A stretch of DNA of 64,000 nucleotides from Pseudomonadota bacterium (GTDB taxonomy: Bacteria > Pseudomonadota > Alphaproteobacteria > Micavibrionales > UBA2020). This document shows, piece after piece, positions 24,152-31,682 of this stretch. A program made the translations under genes and the position numbers. How positions within the stretch are numbered: position 1 is the stretch's first letter; each line of letters starts with the position of its first letter. The stretch lies in the NCBI GenBank assembly GCA_021845905.1, contig JAJZVA010000008.1:62001-126000 (forward strand). Reading direction: 5' to 3'. Below the pieces are notes generated by a model. The model had not been told where the DNA came from, searched no databases, and worked only from the letters and a program-made list of their open reading frames with translations.

Positions 24152-25537
24152 CTATTTCTTGACGGTCGCGGTTCTTTCGCCGTCTGTCATGCGGATGGAA
24201 ATATCTTCGCCCGCTTTCAGAGCCTTGGCGGAATTGACGATGTTGCCCTTGCTGTCATGGATGACGGCGTAACCGCGCTCTAGCACGCGCTTGAAAGACA
24301 GGCTTTCCAGCATTGCGGAAAGGTTTTTCAGGCTGACCGCGCGTTCATGCAGGATTTTCCGTTCCGTTTGGGCGAGACGCTCACCGGCGCCGTCGAGTAT
24401 GCGTCGCGTGTCCTTGATCCGGCGCAACAAGCTCTGAGGCGAAAGCTTCGCCGACATTTCATTTAAAGTTGCCGTACGCCGTTGCAGCCAGTTTTGCAGG
24501 CCGAGATCAAGTTTTGAGGACAGATGGTCGAGCTTCTGCATGTTTATTTCCAGCAGGCGTTTCGGATCGACGAGGCCGCGTCCCAGCCCTTGCGCGAGTG
24601 TGCGGTTTTGCTGCAAGAGCCGTTGCGTCGCCGTGATCATGCGGCGTTCGGCATCCAGCGTTTGCGCCATCAGTTCGGCGCGGACAGGAACGGCCTTTTC
24701 GGCGGCCGCGGTCGGCGTCGGGGCCCGGAGATCCGCGGCATAGTCGATCAGCGTCGTGTCGGTTTCGTGGCCGACGGCGGAGATAATCGGGATTTCGCTC
24801 GCCGCGACGGCGCGGACAAGGGCTTCGTCGTTGAACGGCATCAAATCTTCCAGCGACCCGCCGCCGCGCGCGACGATCAGCAGGTCGGGGCGCAACTCTC
24901 CCTGTAGCGCGTTGAATCCTTTGATGGCGGCGATGACTTGTTGCGCCGCCGTCTGTCCTTGCACCAGCGCTGGCCAGAGCAGCACGCGGCGCGGAAAGCG
25001 TTCGTCCAGCCGGTGCATGATGTCGCGGATGACGGCGCCGGTGGGCGACGTGATGACGCCGATCAGCTCCGGCAGAAACGGCAGCGGCTTTTTCCGGCTC
25101 TCGTCGAACAAGCCTTCGGTAGCGAGTTTTTTGCGCCGTTCTTCCAGCATCTTCAGGAGCGCGCCTTGCCCCGCGAGTTCCATCGTTTCGATGATCAGCT
25201 GATAGTTGGAGCGTCCGGGATAGGTGGTTAGCCGTCCGGTGCAGACGACTTCCATGCCTTCTTCCGCTTTGACGGCAAGACGCCCTACAGTGGCGCGCCA
25301 GCATACGGCATCCAGAACGGCGTCGGCATCCTTCAGCGACGTGTACATATGGCCGGATTTGGCGATCGTGACCCTGGATACCTCGCCGCGAACCCGCACG
25401 AAGGAGAATTCTTCTTCCACGGTTTTTTTCAGCTTATGGCTAAGCTCGCTGACGCTGTACTCGGGCGGCGCGTTCGAGCCTTTGACGGCGGGCAGGCCGA
25501 AAGGGCCTTTCTCGTCGAATAAATCTTTATTCTGCAT
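24152..25537 (-). CDS. xseA: Exodeoxyribonuclease VII large subunit
   Basis: Catalytic subunit of the single-strand-specific exonuclease VII. The N-terminal OB-fold (YSVSELSHKLKKTVEEEF, VRVRGEVSR) is followed by the catalytic core with GVITSPTGAVIRDIMHRL, IVARGGGSLEDLMPFNDE and ISAVGHETDTTLIDYAADLR, then a long coiled-coil and the C-terminal LERGYAVIHDSKGNIV. The 461 residues are normal for the family. The small subunit gene xseB is not in the window. Confidence 0.96.
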   Translation of the reverse strand: MQNKDLFDEKGPFGLPAVKGSNAPPEYSVSELSHKLKKTVEEEFSFVRVRGEVSRVTIAKSGHMYTSLKDADAVLDAVCWRATVGRLAVKAEEGMEVVCTGRLTTYPGRSNYQLIIETMELAGQGALLKMLEERRKKLATEGLFDESRKKPLPFLPELIGVITSPTGAVIRDIMHRLDERFPRRVLLWPALVQGQTAAQQVIAAIKGFNALQGELRPDLLIVARGGGSLEDLMPFNDEALVRAVAASEIPIISAVGHETDTTLIDYAADLRAPTPTAAAEKAVPVRAELMAQTLDAERRMITATQRLLQQNRTLAQGLGRGLVDPKRLLEINMQKLDHLSSKLDLGLQNWLQRRTATLNEMSAKLSPQSLLRRIKDTRRILDGAGERLAQTERKILHERAVSLKNLSAMLESLSFKRVLERGYAVIHDSKGNIVNSAKALKAGEDISIRMTDGERTATVKK

Positions 25538-25630
25538 ATCCCAGTCATAGTACAGGCAGGATTATTTTTCCAGTCCTCTTGACGGTTTCCTGAAATATCC
25601 TGCAAAATCATAAATCATGCAGGGGTTTCA

Positions 25631-26923
25631 ATGAAAAGCCAGACAAAAGCCATTCCGCTGACCAGCCTCCAGTTGCAGGAGTTGCGGTGCAGTTATCAAA
25701 AAGGAATGACACTTTTTCATGAAGGGGATGATAGAAACTGCGCTTACATCATCGAAAAAGGCGAGGTTGAAATCAGCGTCGTCAAGGACGGCAATAAAGT
25801 GCCGCTTGTGCGCCTTGGAGAAGGCGAGGTGTTCGGCGAGGCGGCGCTGATCGGATCCGGAAAACGGTCGGCGACGGCTATCGCGACGGAAGATTGCGAA
25901 GTGTTCCGCATCTTTCCGTGCATTCTGCGCGACAGCATTTTGCGGCTTGATCCGCTGGTCGGCCTGCTGATGAGCCTGCTGGTCAACCGCTACAGAAAGT
26001 GGCGTTACGTTTCGCCCGAATTCGCCGCCGAGGCCGGCGTTGTCGAACATGCGAAAGAAGATCTGGCGCAGGTCGATAAAGCCGATGGTTTTCTGAACGA
26101 CCTCAACATGCAGAAAAAAATCGCCCTGCAGGAATTGCGCATGGCGCAGGAAATCGTCGAAGCGGTGGAGAAAAACGAACTCGGGCCTTATTTGCAGCCC
26201 ATCATGACGCTGCCGGATCGCAAGCTGGTGGGTTTTGAAGCTTTGATCCGGTGGCGGCATCCGGTGAAAGGCATGGTGCCGCCCGCGGATTTCGTTCCGG
26301 TGGCGGAGCGCACGAATATCGTTTCCCGCATCGACATGATGATGCTGAAACGGGTTTGCGAGATCGTGCCCTCCATTCAGAAGACCGCCGGTTCCGCCGG
26401 ACGGAAGATTTACGTCAGCGTCAACCTTTCGGGCACGCATTTTGATTCAGACGATTTTGCCGACGAGGTGATAGACATCGTCCGCCAGAGCAAGGTGGAT
26501 CCGGCGCACATCGTGCTTGAAATCACCGAAAGCGCCTTGATGGGCAATCCGCAAACGGCGGAAGCCATGCTCCGCAGGTTCAAGGCGCATGGGTTGACGA
26601 TCTCTCTCGATGACTTCGGCACGGGATATTCCAGCCTGAGTTATCTGCACAAATTTTCTATCGACATTCTGAAGGTGGATCAGTCGTTCGTGAGCGATAT
26701 TCACAATAAAAACAGCAAGAGTTTCGACGTGGTGCGGGCGATCGTTTCGCTCGCGAAAACATTTAATTTGAGCACCGTAGCCGAAGGGATTGAATATGAA
26801 GAGGATATCGTCGCCCTCACGGCCTTGGGTTGCGACAGCGGGCAGGGGTACTTTTTCAGCAAGCCCATGCCGGTGGATAACGTTCTGGACTTTGTCAAAG
26901 AGAGCATCGAAAAGTACGGATAA
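25631..26923 (+). CDS. Cyclic-nucleotide-binding domain plus EAL phosphodiesterase
   Basis: A 430-residue soluble protein joining an N-terminal cNMP-binding domain (about 20-140; LGEGEVFGEAALIGSGKRSA is the phosphate-binding cassette) to a C-terminal EAL domain (about 175-425). The c-di-GMP phosphodiesterase residues look complete: FEALIRW, VSVNLSG, LEITES, SLDDFGTGYSSL, ILKVDQSF, AEGIE and GQGYFFSKP. This predicts c-di-GMP hydrolysis controlled by a cyclic nucleotide or related ligand. It is transcribed alone, divergent from xseA. CAGGGG precedes the ATG. Confidence 0.92.
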   Translation: MKSQTKAIPLTSLQLQELRCSYQKGMTLFHEGDDRNCAYIIEKGEVEISVVKDGNKVPLVRLGEGEVFGEAALIGSGKRSATAIATEDCEVFRIFPCILRDSILRLDPLVGLLMSLLVNRYRKWRYVSPEFAAEAGVVEHAKEDLAQVDKADGFLNDLNMQKKIALQELRMAQEIVEAVEKNELGPYLQPIMTLPDRKLVGFEALIRWRHPVKGMVPPADFVPVAERTNIVSRIDMMMLKRVCEIVPSIQKTAGSAGRKIYVSVNLSGTHFDSDDFADEVIDIVRQSKVDPAHIVLEITESALMGNPQTAEAMLRRFKAHGLTISLDDFGTGYSSLSYLHKFSIDILKVDQSFVSDIHNKNSKSFDVVRAIVSLAKTFNLSTVAEGIEYEEDIVALTALGCDSGQGYFFSKPMPVDNVLDFVKESIEKYG

Positions 26924-26989
26924 CCCCGTCTTTCATATGCATTTTTCAGTATTCTACGCTTAACCCCGCGCTTTATGTTTTTTTATATC

Positions 26990-27019
26990 TTGCCTTTTTT
27001 GCGAAAAAATCATTATATT
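26990..27019 (+). promoter_or_regulatory. Probable promoter of tRNA-Pro
   Basis: TTGCCT at 26990-26995 and TATATT at 27014-27019 are 18 bases apart and the mature tRNA begins nine bases after the -10 box. This is a by-eye match to the general proteobacterial housekeeping promoter. Confidence 0.4.
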
Positions 27020-27027
27020 TCAACAGT

Positions 27028-27104
27028 CGGAGCGTAGCGCAGTCCGGTAGCGCGCCTGTTTTGGGAGCAGGATGTCGGGGGTTCGAATCCCTCCGCTCCG
27101 ACCA
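27028..27104 (+). tRNA. tRNA-Pro (anticodon TGG)
   Basis: A 77-base cloverleaf with encoded CCA. The acceptor arms CGGAGCG and CGCTCCG pair over seven bases; the anticodon stem CCTGT/GCAGG encloses the loop TTTGGGA, giving anticodon TGG for proline; the T-arm carries GTTCGAATCC. The last 25 bases are repeated exactly 71 bases further on (see repeat). Confidence 0.96.
27080..27104 (+). repeat. Direct repeat, copy within tRNA-Pro 3' end
   Basis: The 3' 25 bases of the tRNA, from the T-loop through CCA (starting GGTTCGAATCCC), recur exactly at 27176-27200. Such tRNA-end duplications are the usual trace of site-specific integration or of a partial tRNA duplication. Confidence 0.85.
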
Positions 27105-27175
27105 TTGTGTTACACCGGATTAGGAGTAAAGGGATGCGAACCCCCGTTTTAAATATAAGCCAGCGAAGCTGGCGC

Positions 27176-27200
27176 GGTTCGAATCCCTCCGCTCCGACCA
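27176..27200 (+). repeat. Direct repeat, orphan copy of the tRNA-Pro 3' end
   Basis: This is an exact 25-base copy of the end of tRNA-Pro, with no cloverleaf upstream of it. The 71 bases between the copies hold a short perfect hairpin (GCCAGC-GAA-GCTGGC, 27158-27174 approximately) and no gene. It is therefore a tRNA remnant or an att-like site. Confidence 0.8.
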
Positions 27201-27261
27201 CTGGGAACTATATGATATGGTCTCCGATGACCAGTCAGTTTTTGCGAGGAGTTGAGCCGTC

Positions 27262-27570
27262 ATGAAAGCGAAGATTTATAAACCTGTAAAAAACGCCATG
27301 CAGTCCGGTCGTGCCAATACGGCGGAATGGGTGCTGGAGTATGAACTGGAAACGCCGCGCCGCCCGGAGCCTTTGATGGGCTGGGTTTCTGCTGGTGATA
27401 CCTTGAGCCAGATGCGCATCAGGTTCTTGACCCGGGAAGATGCGATCGCCTTCGCCGAAAAAGAAGGTCTGGAATATGATCTGGTGCAGACGCAGGCGCG
27501 CAAGGTCAAACCGCAAAGCTATATCGACAATTTCAAATGGATTCCCCCGGAAGAAAAAAGCGCCGGCTAA
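27262..27570 (+). CDS. NDUFS4-family protein (ETC complex I subunit)
   Basis: A 102-residue homologue of the mitochondrial complex I subunit NDUFS4. Diagnostic segments are AKIYKPVKNAMQSGRANT, WVLEYELE, LMGWVSAGDTLSQMRIRF, EDAIAFAEKEGLEYDL and the tail YIDNFKWI. It is expected to bind the peripheral arm of complex I. GAGGAG lies before the ATG. Proximity to tRNA-Pro is common in alphaproteobacteria. It converges on the glycosyltransferase gene with three bases between the stops. Confidence 0.94.
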   Translation: MKAKIYKPVKNAMQSGRANTAEWVLEYELETPRRPEPLMGWVSAGDTLSQMRIRFLTREDAIAFAEKEGLEYDLVQTQARKVKPQSYIDNFKWIPPEEKSAG

Positions 27571-27573
27571 AAT

Positions 27574-28383
27574 CTACGCCGTATTTTTTCCGGCCTCTTT
27601 TTTATCACGCGATGCTGTGCGCCAATACGCCATGCGCAAGCCGATGTTTTGCGAGAGCTTCAGCCAAGCGCGGGTAAATGGATAGACGGCTTTTTGCCAT
27701 CCGGAAAGCTGTCGCTTTTTTATGAATCTGGCATTGCCTATCGTTGAATCATTGTCCGGATCCGATGAAACCGGCGACGGGCGCAAAATAAACGTTTCCA
27801 GACCGGTTCTCCACACGTATCCCTGCAATGTATCTATGGGCAGGATGTTTTTTTTCGTGTGTTGCAGGAATGTTTTCGCCGCCTTCAACGTGAGCATGTA
27901 ACCGTAGGCGCCGCCGGAAAGCGTCGGGATGCGTGAAAGCCTGTAGGGCTTGGTCGGTAAAGCTAAGATATCGCGCCCCGCGGCTTTCTGCACTTTCTCG
28001 TAAGCAAGGAAGCGCACGACGTCCCATGCGACGGGCAGGGCGCAGAGGTCTTGGATCACGGCGGGAAAATCATTCGCAATGGTAACGTCATCTTCCAGCA
28101 CAACGGCGCATGGAATATGATGATCGACCATATGCTGAAAAACGGCGCGATGCGACAGGAGGCATCCGATTTCGCCCAATGACAAATCCCGTCCAAAAAA
28201 AAGCTTTCGTCGCAAGCTGTCGTAATCCGGCAAGCTGGAAGGATCGAGAGTTTTCCCGTCTACGGCTTTGAAAAACGTGTAATTCACGCCCAACTGTTCA
28301 AGCGATGCGGCCATTGCCGCGCGCCTGTCAGCGGAACGCTCCAGGTTGATGACGAATATCGGCGGACATGCGTTCGAAATCAT
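27574..28383 (-). CDS. Glycosyltransferase family 25 (LPS-type)
   Basis: A 269-residue cytoplasmic glycosyltransferase of the LgtB/LgtE-type family 25. The N-terminal INLERSADRRAAM, the LSLGEIGCLLSHRAVF segment and the acidic CAVVLEDDVTI motif are diagnostic; GGAYGYMLTLKAA is also typical. It probably adds a sugar to lipopolysaccharide or another surface glycan. No other LPS gene is adjacent. The start at 28383 is preceded by AAAGAGA. Confidence 0.9.
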   Translation of the reverse strand: MISNACPPIFVINLERSADRRAAMAASLEQLGVNYTFFKAVDGKTLDPSSLPDYDSLRRKLFFGRDLSLGEIGCLLSHRAVFQHMVDHHIPCAVVLEDDVTIANDFPAVIQDLCALPVAWDVVRFLAYEKVQKAAGRDILALPTKPYRLSRIPTLSGGAYGYMLTLKAAKTFLQHTKKNILPIDTLQGYVWRTGLETFILRPSPVSSDPDNDSTIGNARFIKKRQLSGWQKAVYPFTRAWLKLSQNIGLRMAYWRTASRDKKEAGKNTA

Positions 28384-28524
28384 GCGGTCTCTTTATCTGT
28401 AAGATCTAACATGAATATTGACGCAATGTCCCGTCAATGCAACACAGAATAGTTAACCGCCGTGCATGAGGCACCAAGGTATTCTTTATCTTATTGATAA
28501 TAAAGAAAATATATGGTCTGCAGG

Positions 28525-29178
28525 TTATGCCGCCATGGCCGGACGCATTTGCCGGACAGCTTGTTTGCGTTCAGATGTCAGCTTGAATTTTGCAGGCGAT
28601 ATAACGGTTTCCATCGTGCCGCTCGCGCCGATTTTTTCCTGTTCGGCCATGAAAGCCTTCATTTCGGCTTTGAATGCCGCCGCGATGTCGAAGTTTTTGC
28701 TTTTTTCTGGCTGTTCGACGATGGCCAGTAGTTCCGACCAGGGCTTGTTGCTCAAGGGATGACGACGGCGCTGCGTGAACGCATCTTCAAGGCTGGTGTT
28801 TTCAGCTTGTTTTGTTTTCGCCTGTTTTTGCATCAGGGCCATTTCAGCCTTGAAAACGGCGGCAAGCTCTTCCGCCGAGCTACGACGCGTGAGCGGCGTG
28901 ACGAGGGCGATATCAACCTTCTTTTTCAACCTGAGGATGGGGCGCGCTTTTTGCGTTGGTTTTGTTTTCGGCTTGGAGACGGAGCGGAAAGGCTGTTTTG
29001 CCTCCGGGATAAAAGACTTCGTCTCGAAGAATCTGGATTGGAGATTTCTTGATTTCAGAAATGTAGATGAATAAAGAATAACCCGCGCTTTTGGACGGGG
29101 CGGCACGGCTTGCCCTTTTTTCAAGTCAAATACATGCGTCAAATCGGCAAAAGAATTGTAGTCGAAAGTCCCCATCAT
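28525..29178 (-). CDS. Unknown protein with an internal repeat, downstream of the prepilin-like genes
   Basis: A 217-residue soluble, strongly basic protein of no recognised family. Two copies of a short helical unit are visible, AAVFKAEMALMQKQAK and AAAFKAEMKAFMAEQEK, about 80 residues apart, each followed by a proline/charge-rich stretch. A good Shine-Dalgarno sequence (GGGAGGGG) precedes the paired ATG codons at 29178 and 29175. It is separated from the upstream prepilin-like gene by 230 bases and is on the same strand; whether it belongs to that system is unknown. Confidence 0.65.
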   Translation of the reverse strand: MMGTFDYNSFADLTHVFDLKKGQAVPPRPKARVILYSSTFLKSRNLQSRFFETKSFIPEAKQPFRSVSKPKTKPTQKARPILRLKKKVDIALVTPLTRRSSAEELAAVFKAEMALMQKQAKTKQAENTSLEDAFTQRRRHPLSNKPWSELLAIVEQPEKSKNFDIAAAFKAEMKAFMAEQEKIGASGTMETVISPAKFKLTSERKQAVRQMRPAMAA

Positions 29179-29408
29179 TCCCCTCCCTTGGGAAACAGGG
29201 TGAGCTGTTGTTGTGCAGGCCGTCCATCAGTGTAATTGCGATTGAACTCACCCTGAAGAATCGCGTTTGATCGTCGTCCCCGAACGAGAAATATAAGCAT
29301 TTTCGTTTTCGAGTAAATAAAAATCACGTCCAACGCGCAAATTTATGCGAGTTTTCCACAGGCTTGATCTCATGCAACGCATCCGCGAATAAAATGCGGA
29401 TAACGATT
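29179..29408. other. Intergenic region between prepilin-like operon and unknown gene
   Basis: A 230-base region, AT-rich toward its right end. It contains the left arm of an inverted repeat that overlaps the stop codon of the upstream gene. No small gene or RNA could be supported. Confidence 0.4.
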
Positions 29409-29416
29409 TTATTCGC
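29385..29416 (-). repeat. Perfect 11-base inverted repeat at the end of the prepilin-like operon
   Basis: GCGAATAAAAT (29385-29395) and its exact complement (29406-29416) flank a 10-base loop and include the stop codon of the 757-residue gene. It may form a hairpin at the mRNA 3' end, but no T-run follows, so it is not a standard terminator. Confidence 0.6.
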
Positions 29417-31682
29417 AAACGCAGGTCGAATAGATGTAATAGCCGCCCGTGCCGTTCGGTTGGGAGCATGAGTTCGTCGCGCCTTGATTGAAGCAGGCGT
29501 TCCCAAGCTGAATGGCGAGGGGGCGGGAGCTCGTGCCGCTTGGCGCCTCTCCTCCGTTCAGGCCCCATGCATAGCTATAGGTTGAGCAAGTACTGAAAAC
29601 TGTATTCCATGGTCCCCAAGTGTTCGCTATGCAGTCATAGGTCTGCTTTTGTATTTGGAAGCCTTGCTGTCCGTTGGGGCACCCTATGTTTTGCCACTGG
29701 TCGATCGGAGAACAGGTGCAAGTATCGCTGGTGGTCGTCCATGCTCCCCACGAATTGGTGGAGCAGTTCATTTGCGCTGTTTGCGTCACCGAGCCGCTAT
29801 ACCCCGCGCCATAACCTGCCGCCTGACATGTGATTGTTTGTGTTTTCGTGGCGCTTGGGTTGCAGACGCAGTCAGTTTTTTGTGTTGATGTCCAGAAAGG
29901 CCCTTGCGCCGGCGCCGTGGGGTTTGAGGGATCGCAGGTAAAGCTCTCTGTTGTTGTGTAAGTACCTGTATATCCCGCAGGACAGGCCCTACTGGGATTT
30001 GTCCATGTACTTGGTTGGCAGGCGCAAGTACTGCTGAGTAAGGTTGATGAGTATTGGGGAACACCGCCTGAACATGTCTGCGTGGTTTGCACGGTGGCGT
30101 TTCCACTCCAGCAACTGCTGCAGGGATATCCGTAGTAATCATTGCAGGTCATTGTCGTTTGAGTCGGAGGAGAGGAAGTGCATGCGGTGCAACTGCCCGT
30201 TGATGAAATATAGACCCACTGCGACCCGCTTGATGTGTTTTTGCATTCGAATGTTTTGGTCAGCGTGACGTCTGGCGGGCTGGTGGTTATGGATTGACCG
30301 ACGCTGCCTTGCGGAAGCGTAAACGTATCATATTGTCCGGTGGTGTTATTCCAGCATAATTTCACCGAACGCGACGTGCATGGGACGCTTGACGTGCAGA
30401 CAAGATGCCCGCTTGAACTAATTCCGGTGACATAGCTGTTTGGCGGACATGTCACTTGTTGTGTGGGGGTGCATGCCATTATGCCATCTGAAAAACCAGA
30501 GCTATATCCCGAAGGGCATTTCATATCCATATTTGTTTTGTAGCAGGAGCCCGTCCCTGACGTGGAGCAAAGTTGATTGGCGTTGAGCGTGCCGGAGGTA
30601 TTCACGGCTACGGAGTCCGGATAGTTACTGCCGACCTGCAAGGCGGCTGTCGGTGCGGGTAACGTAGGAAGATATGCTTTATCAATAGTGACTTTGCCGG
30701 CCGTTGCCGCATCTCCGGCACCTATCGTGTCTACGATGTTCGTGTCAGTATCGTCTGTTACGGCCCACAAAGGCGTGGAAATAGAAGCGAAAAACCTCAG
30801 CGTGTCGTCAAAATGCGCCGGGCCGGGCGCTGTGCTGTAGTTAGCTATATAATATATGGCCTGGGGTTGTTGCTGGGCATATATCTGGCAGTTGAATGAA
30901 TCAAAAGTCGTACCGACCGGAGGGCAGGGGTAAACCGGGTGATAAAGGTCGCTCTCATCGGTATAGGCGCCTTTTCTATCCGGACCATTGCTGATGAGGA
31001 CATACTGGATGGTGCTCGGTGGATTGATGACGGATGGAGGGTTGGAGGGGTTGACGCTTCCGTCCCGAACGTCGATGCCGCCGAGGTTCGGGTTATAGTT
31101 TTGCGAAGTGCTTGCCAGACTTTCCGTCACGGCGTATTGGAATACGTCGCCATAACCATCTATCGTGTCGAATTCAGGAATGCCGATCGTCAAAAAAGGC
31201 ACCTCGCCGCGGCGCACGCGGTTTGTCCACGCGAGAGGGGTCGTGCTACTTGTCGGGGGCCAGTAGCTATACGTCCAGTTCGTTAGCGGAGGAGTTGCGG
31301 AAAAAACGCGATCCGATGCCTGAACGCAATAGTTGTTTTGAGTGTACTTATTGTTGTTATTGCAATCGCCGACGGCAACGCTGGTCGTGTCCGTACAATC
31401 TCCCGCCAAGCCGTACCTTGGATCGGAGCGCGGCACGAATGGGGCTGGGCAAGGGTAATGGCCGTGCGACTGCAGATAATTGTTTATGGCCTCGGCTATG
31501 ATGCTCTCGTTGTTAAGTGTCGTGTTCAGAGCGACTGTCTTTTGATATTTGACGACGACGGAACCGATTGAACCGATGATGATGCCAATGACCAGTATGG
31601 AAATGGCCAATTCCAATAATGTGTAGCCCGCGGAAAATTTTCTATGGCAATCTGTTTTTCTAATCATGGTGGGGGTGAGCAT
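29409..31682 (-). CDS. Giant prepilin-like protein with cysteine-rich repeats
   Basis: A 757-residue protein with a class III-type prepilin signal: a basic leader ending in FSAG, then YTLLELAISILVIG with glutamate at +5, cleaved after the glycine. A pilin-like region follows (YPCPAP, DTIDGYGDVFQYAV, YVLISNGPDRKGAY, HFDDTLRFFA), then the shared module CPPNSYVTGISSSGHLVC (about 412-429). Residues about 432-700 are a cysteine-, tryptophan- and threonine-rich array with repeated units such as NSWGAWTTTSDTCTC and NTWGPWNTVFSTC, resembling thrombospondin-type repeats in spacing. I chose ATG 31682 because GGAGG is well placed upstream; it overlaps the preceding gene by 19 bases. A secreted adhesin or pseudopilin tip is inferred. 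Confidence 0.8.
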   Translation of the reverse strand: MLTPTMIRKTDCHRKFSAGYTLLELAISILVIGIIIGSIGSVVVKYQKTVALNTTLNNESIIAEAINNYLQSHGHYPCPAPFVPRSDPRYGLAGDCTDTTSVAVGDCNNNNKYTQNNYCVQASDRVFSATPPLTNWTYSYWPPTSSTTPLAWTNRVRRGEVPFLTIGIPEFDTIDGYGDVFQYAVTESLASTSQNYNPNLGGIDVRDGSVNPSNPPSVINPPSTIQYVLISNGPDRKGAYTDESDLYHPVYPCPPVGTTFDSFNCQIYAQQQPQAIYYIANYSTAPGPAHFDDTLRFFASISTPLWAVTDDTDTNIVDTIGAGDAATAGKVTIDKAYLPTLPAPTAALQVGSNYPDSVAVNTSGTLNANQLCSTSGTGSCYKTNMDMKCPSGYSSGFSDGIMACTPTQQVTCPPNSYVTGISSSGHLVCTSSVPCTSRSVKLCWNNTTGQYDTFTLPQGSVGQSITTSPPDVTLTKTFECKNTSSGSQWVYISSTGSCTACTSSPPTQTTMTCNDYYGYPCSSCWSGNATVQTTQTCSGGVPQYSSTLLSSTCACQPSTWTNPSRACPAGYTGTYTTTESFTCDPSNPTAPAQGPFWTSTQKTDCVCNPSATKTQTITCQAAGYGAGYSGSVTQTAQMNCSTNSWGAWTTTSDTCTCSPIDQWQNIGCPNGQQGFQIQKQTYDCIANTWGPWNTVFSTCSTYSYAWGLNGGEAPSGTSSRPLAIQLGNACFNQGATNSCSQPNGTGGYYIYSTCVCE

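Noticed and set aside
27013-27201. A 62-codon minus-strand frame across tRNA-Pro with a repeated VGAEGFEP peptide
   Set aside because: It is the antisense translation of tRNA-Pro and its 3' duplicate, a well-known false gene.
29248-29568. A 106-codon minus-strand frame overlapping the 3' end of the largest prepilin-like gene
   Set aside because: Mostly overlaps the prepilin-like coding region in another frame and has no ribosome-binding site or recognisable domain.
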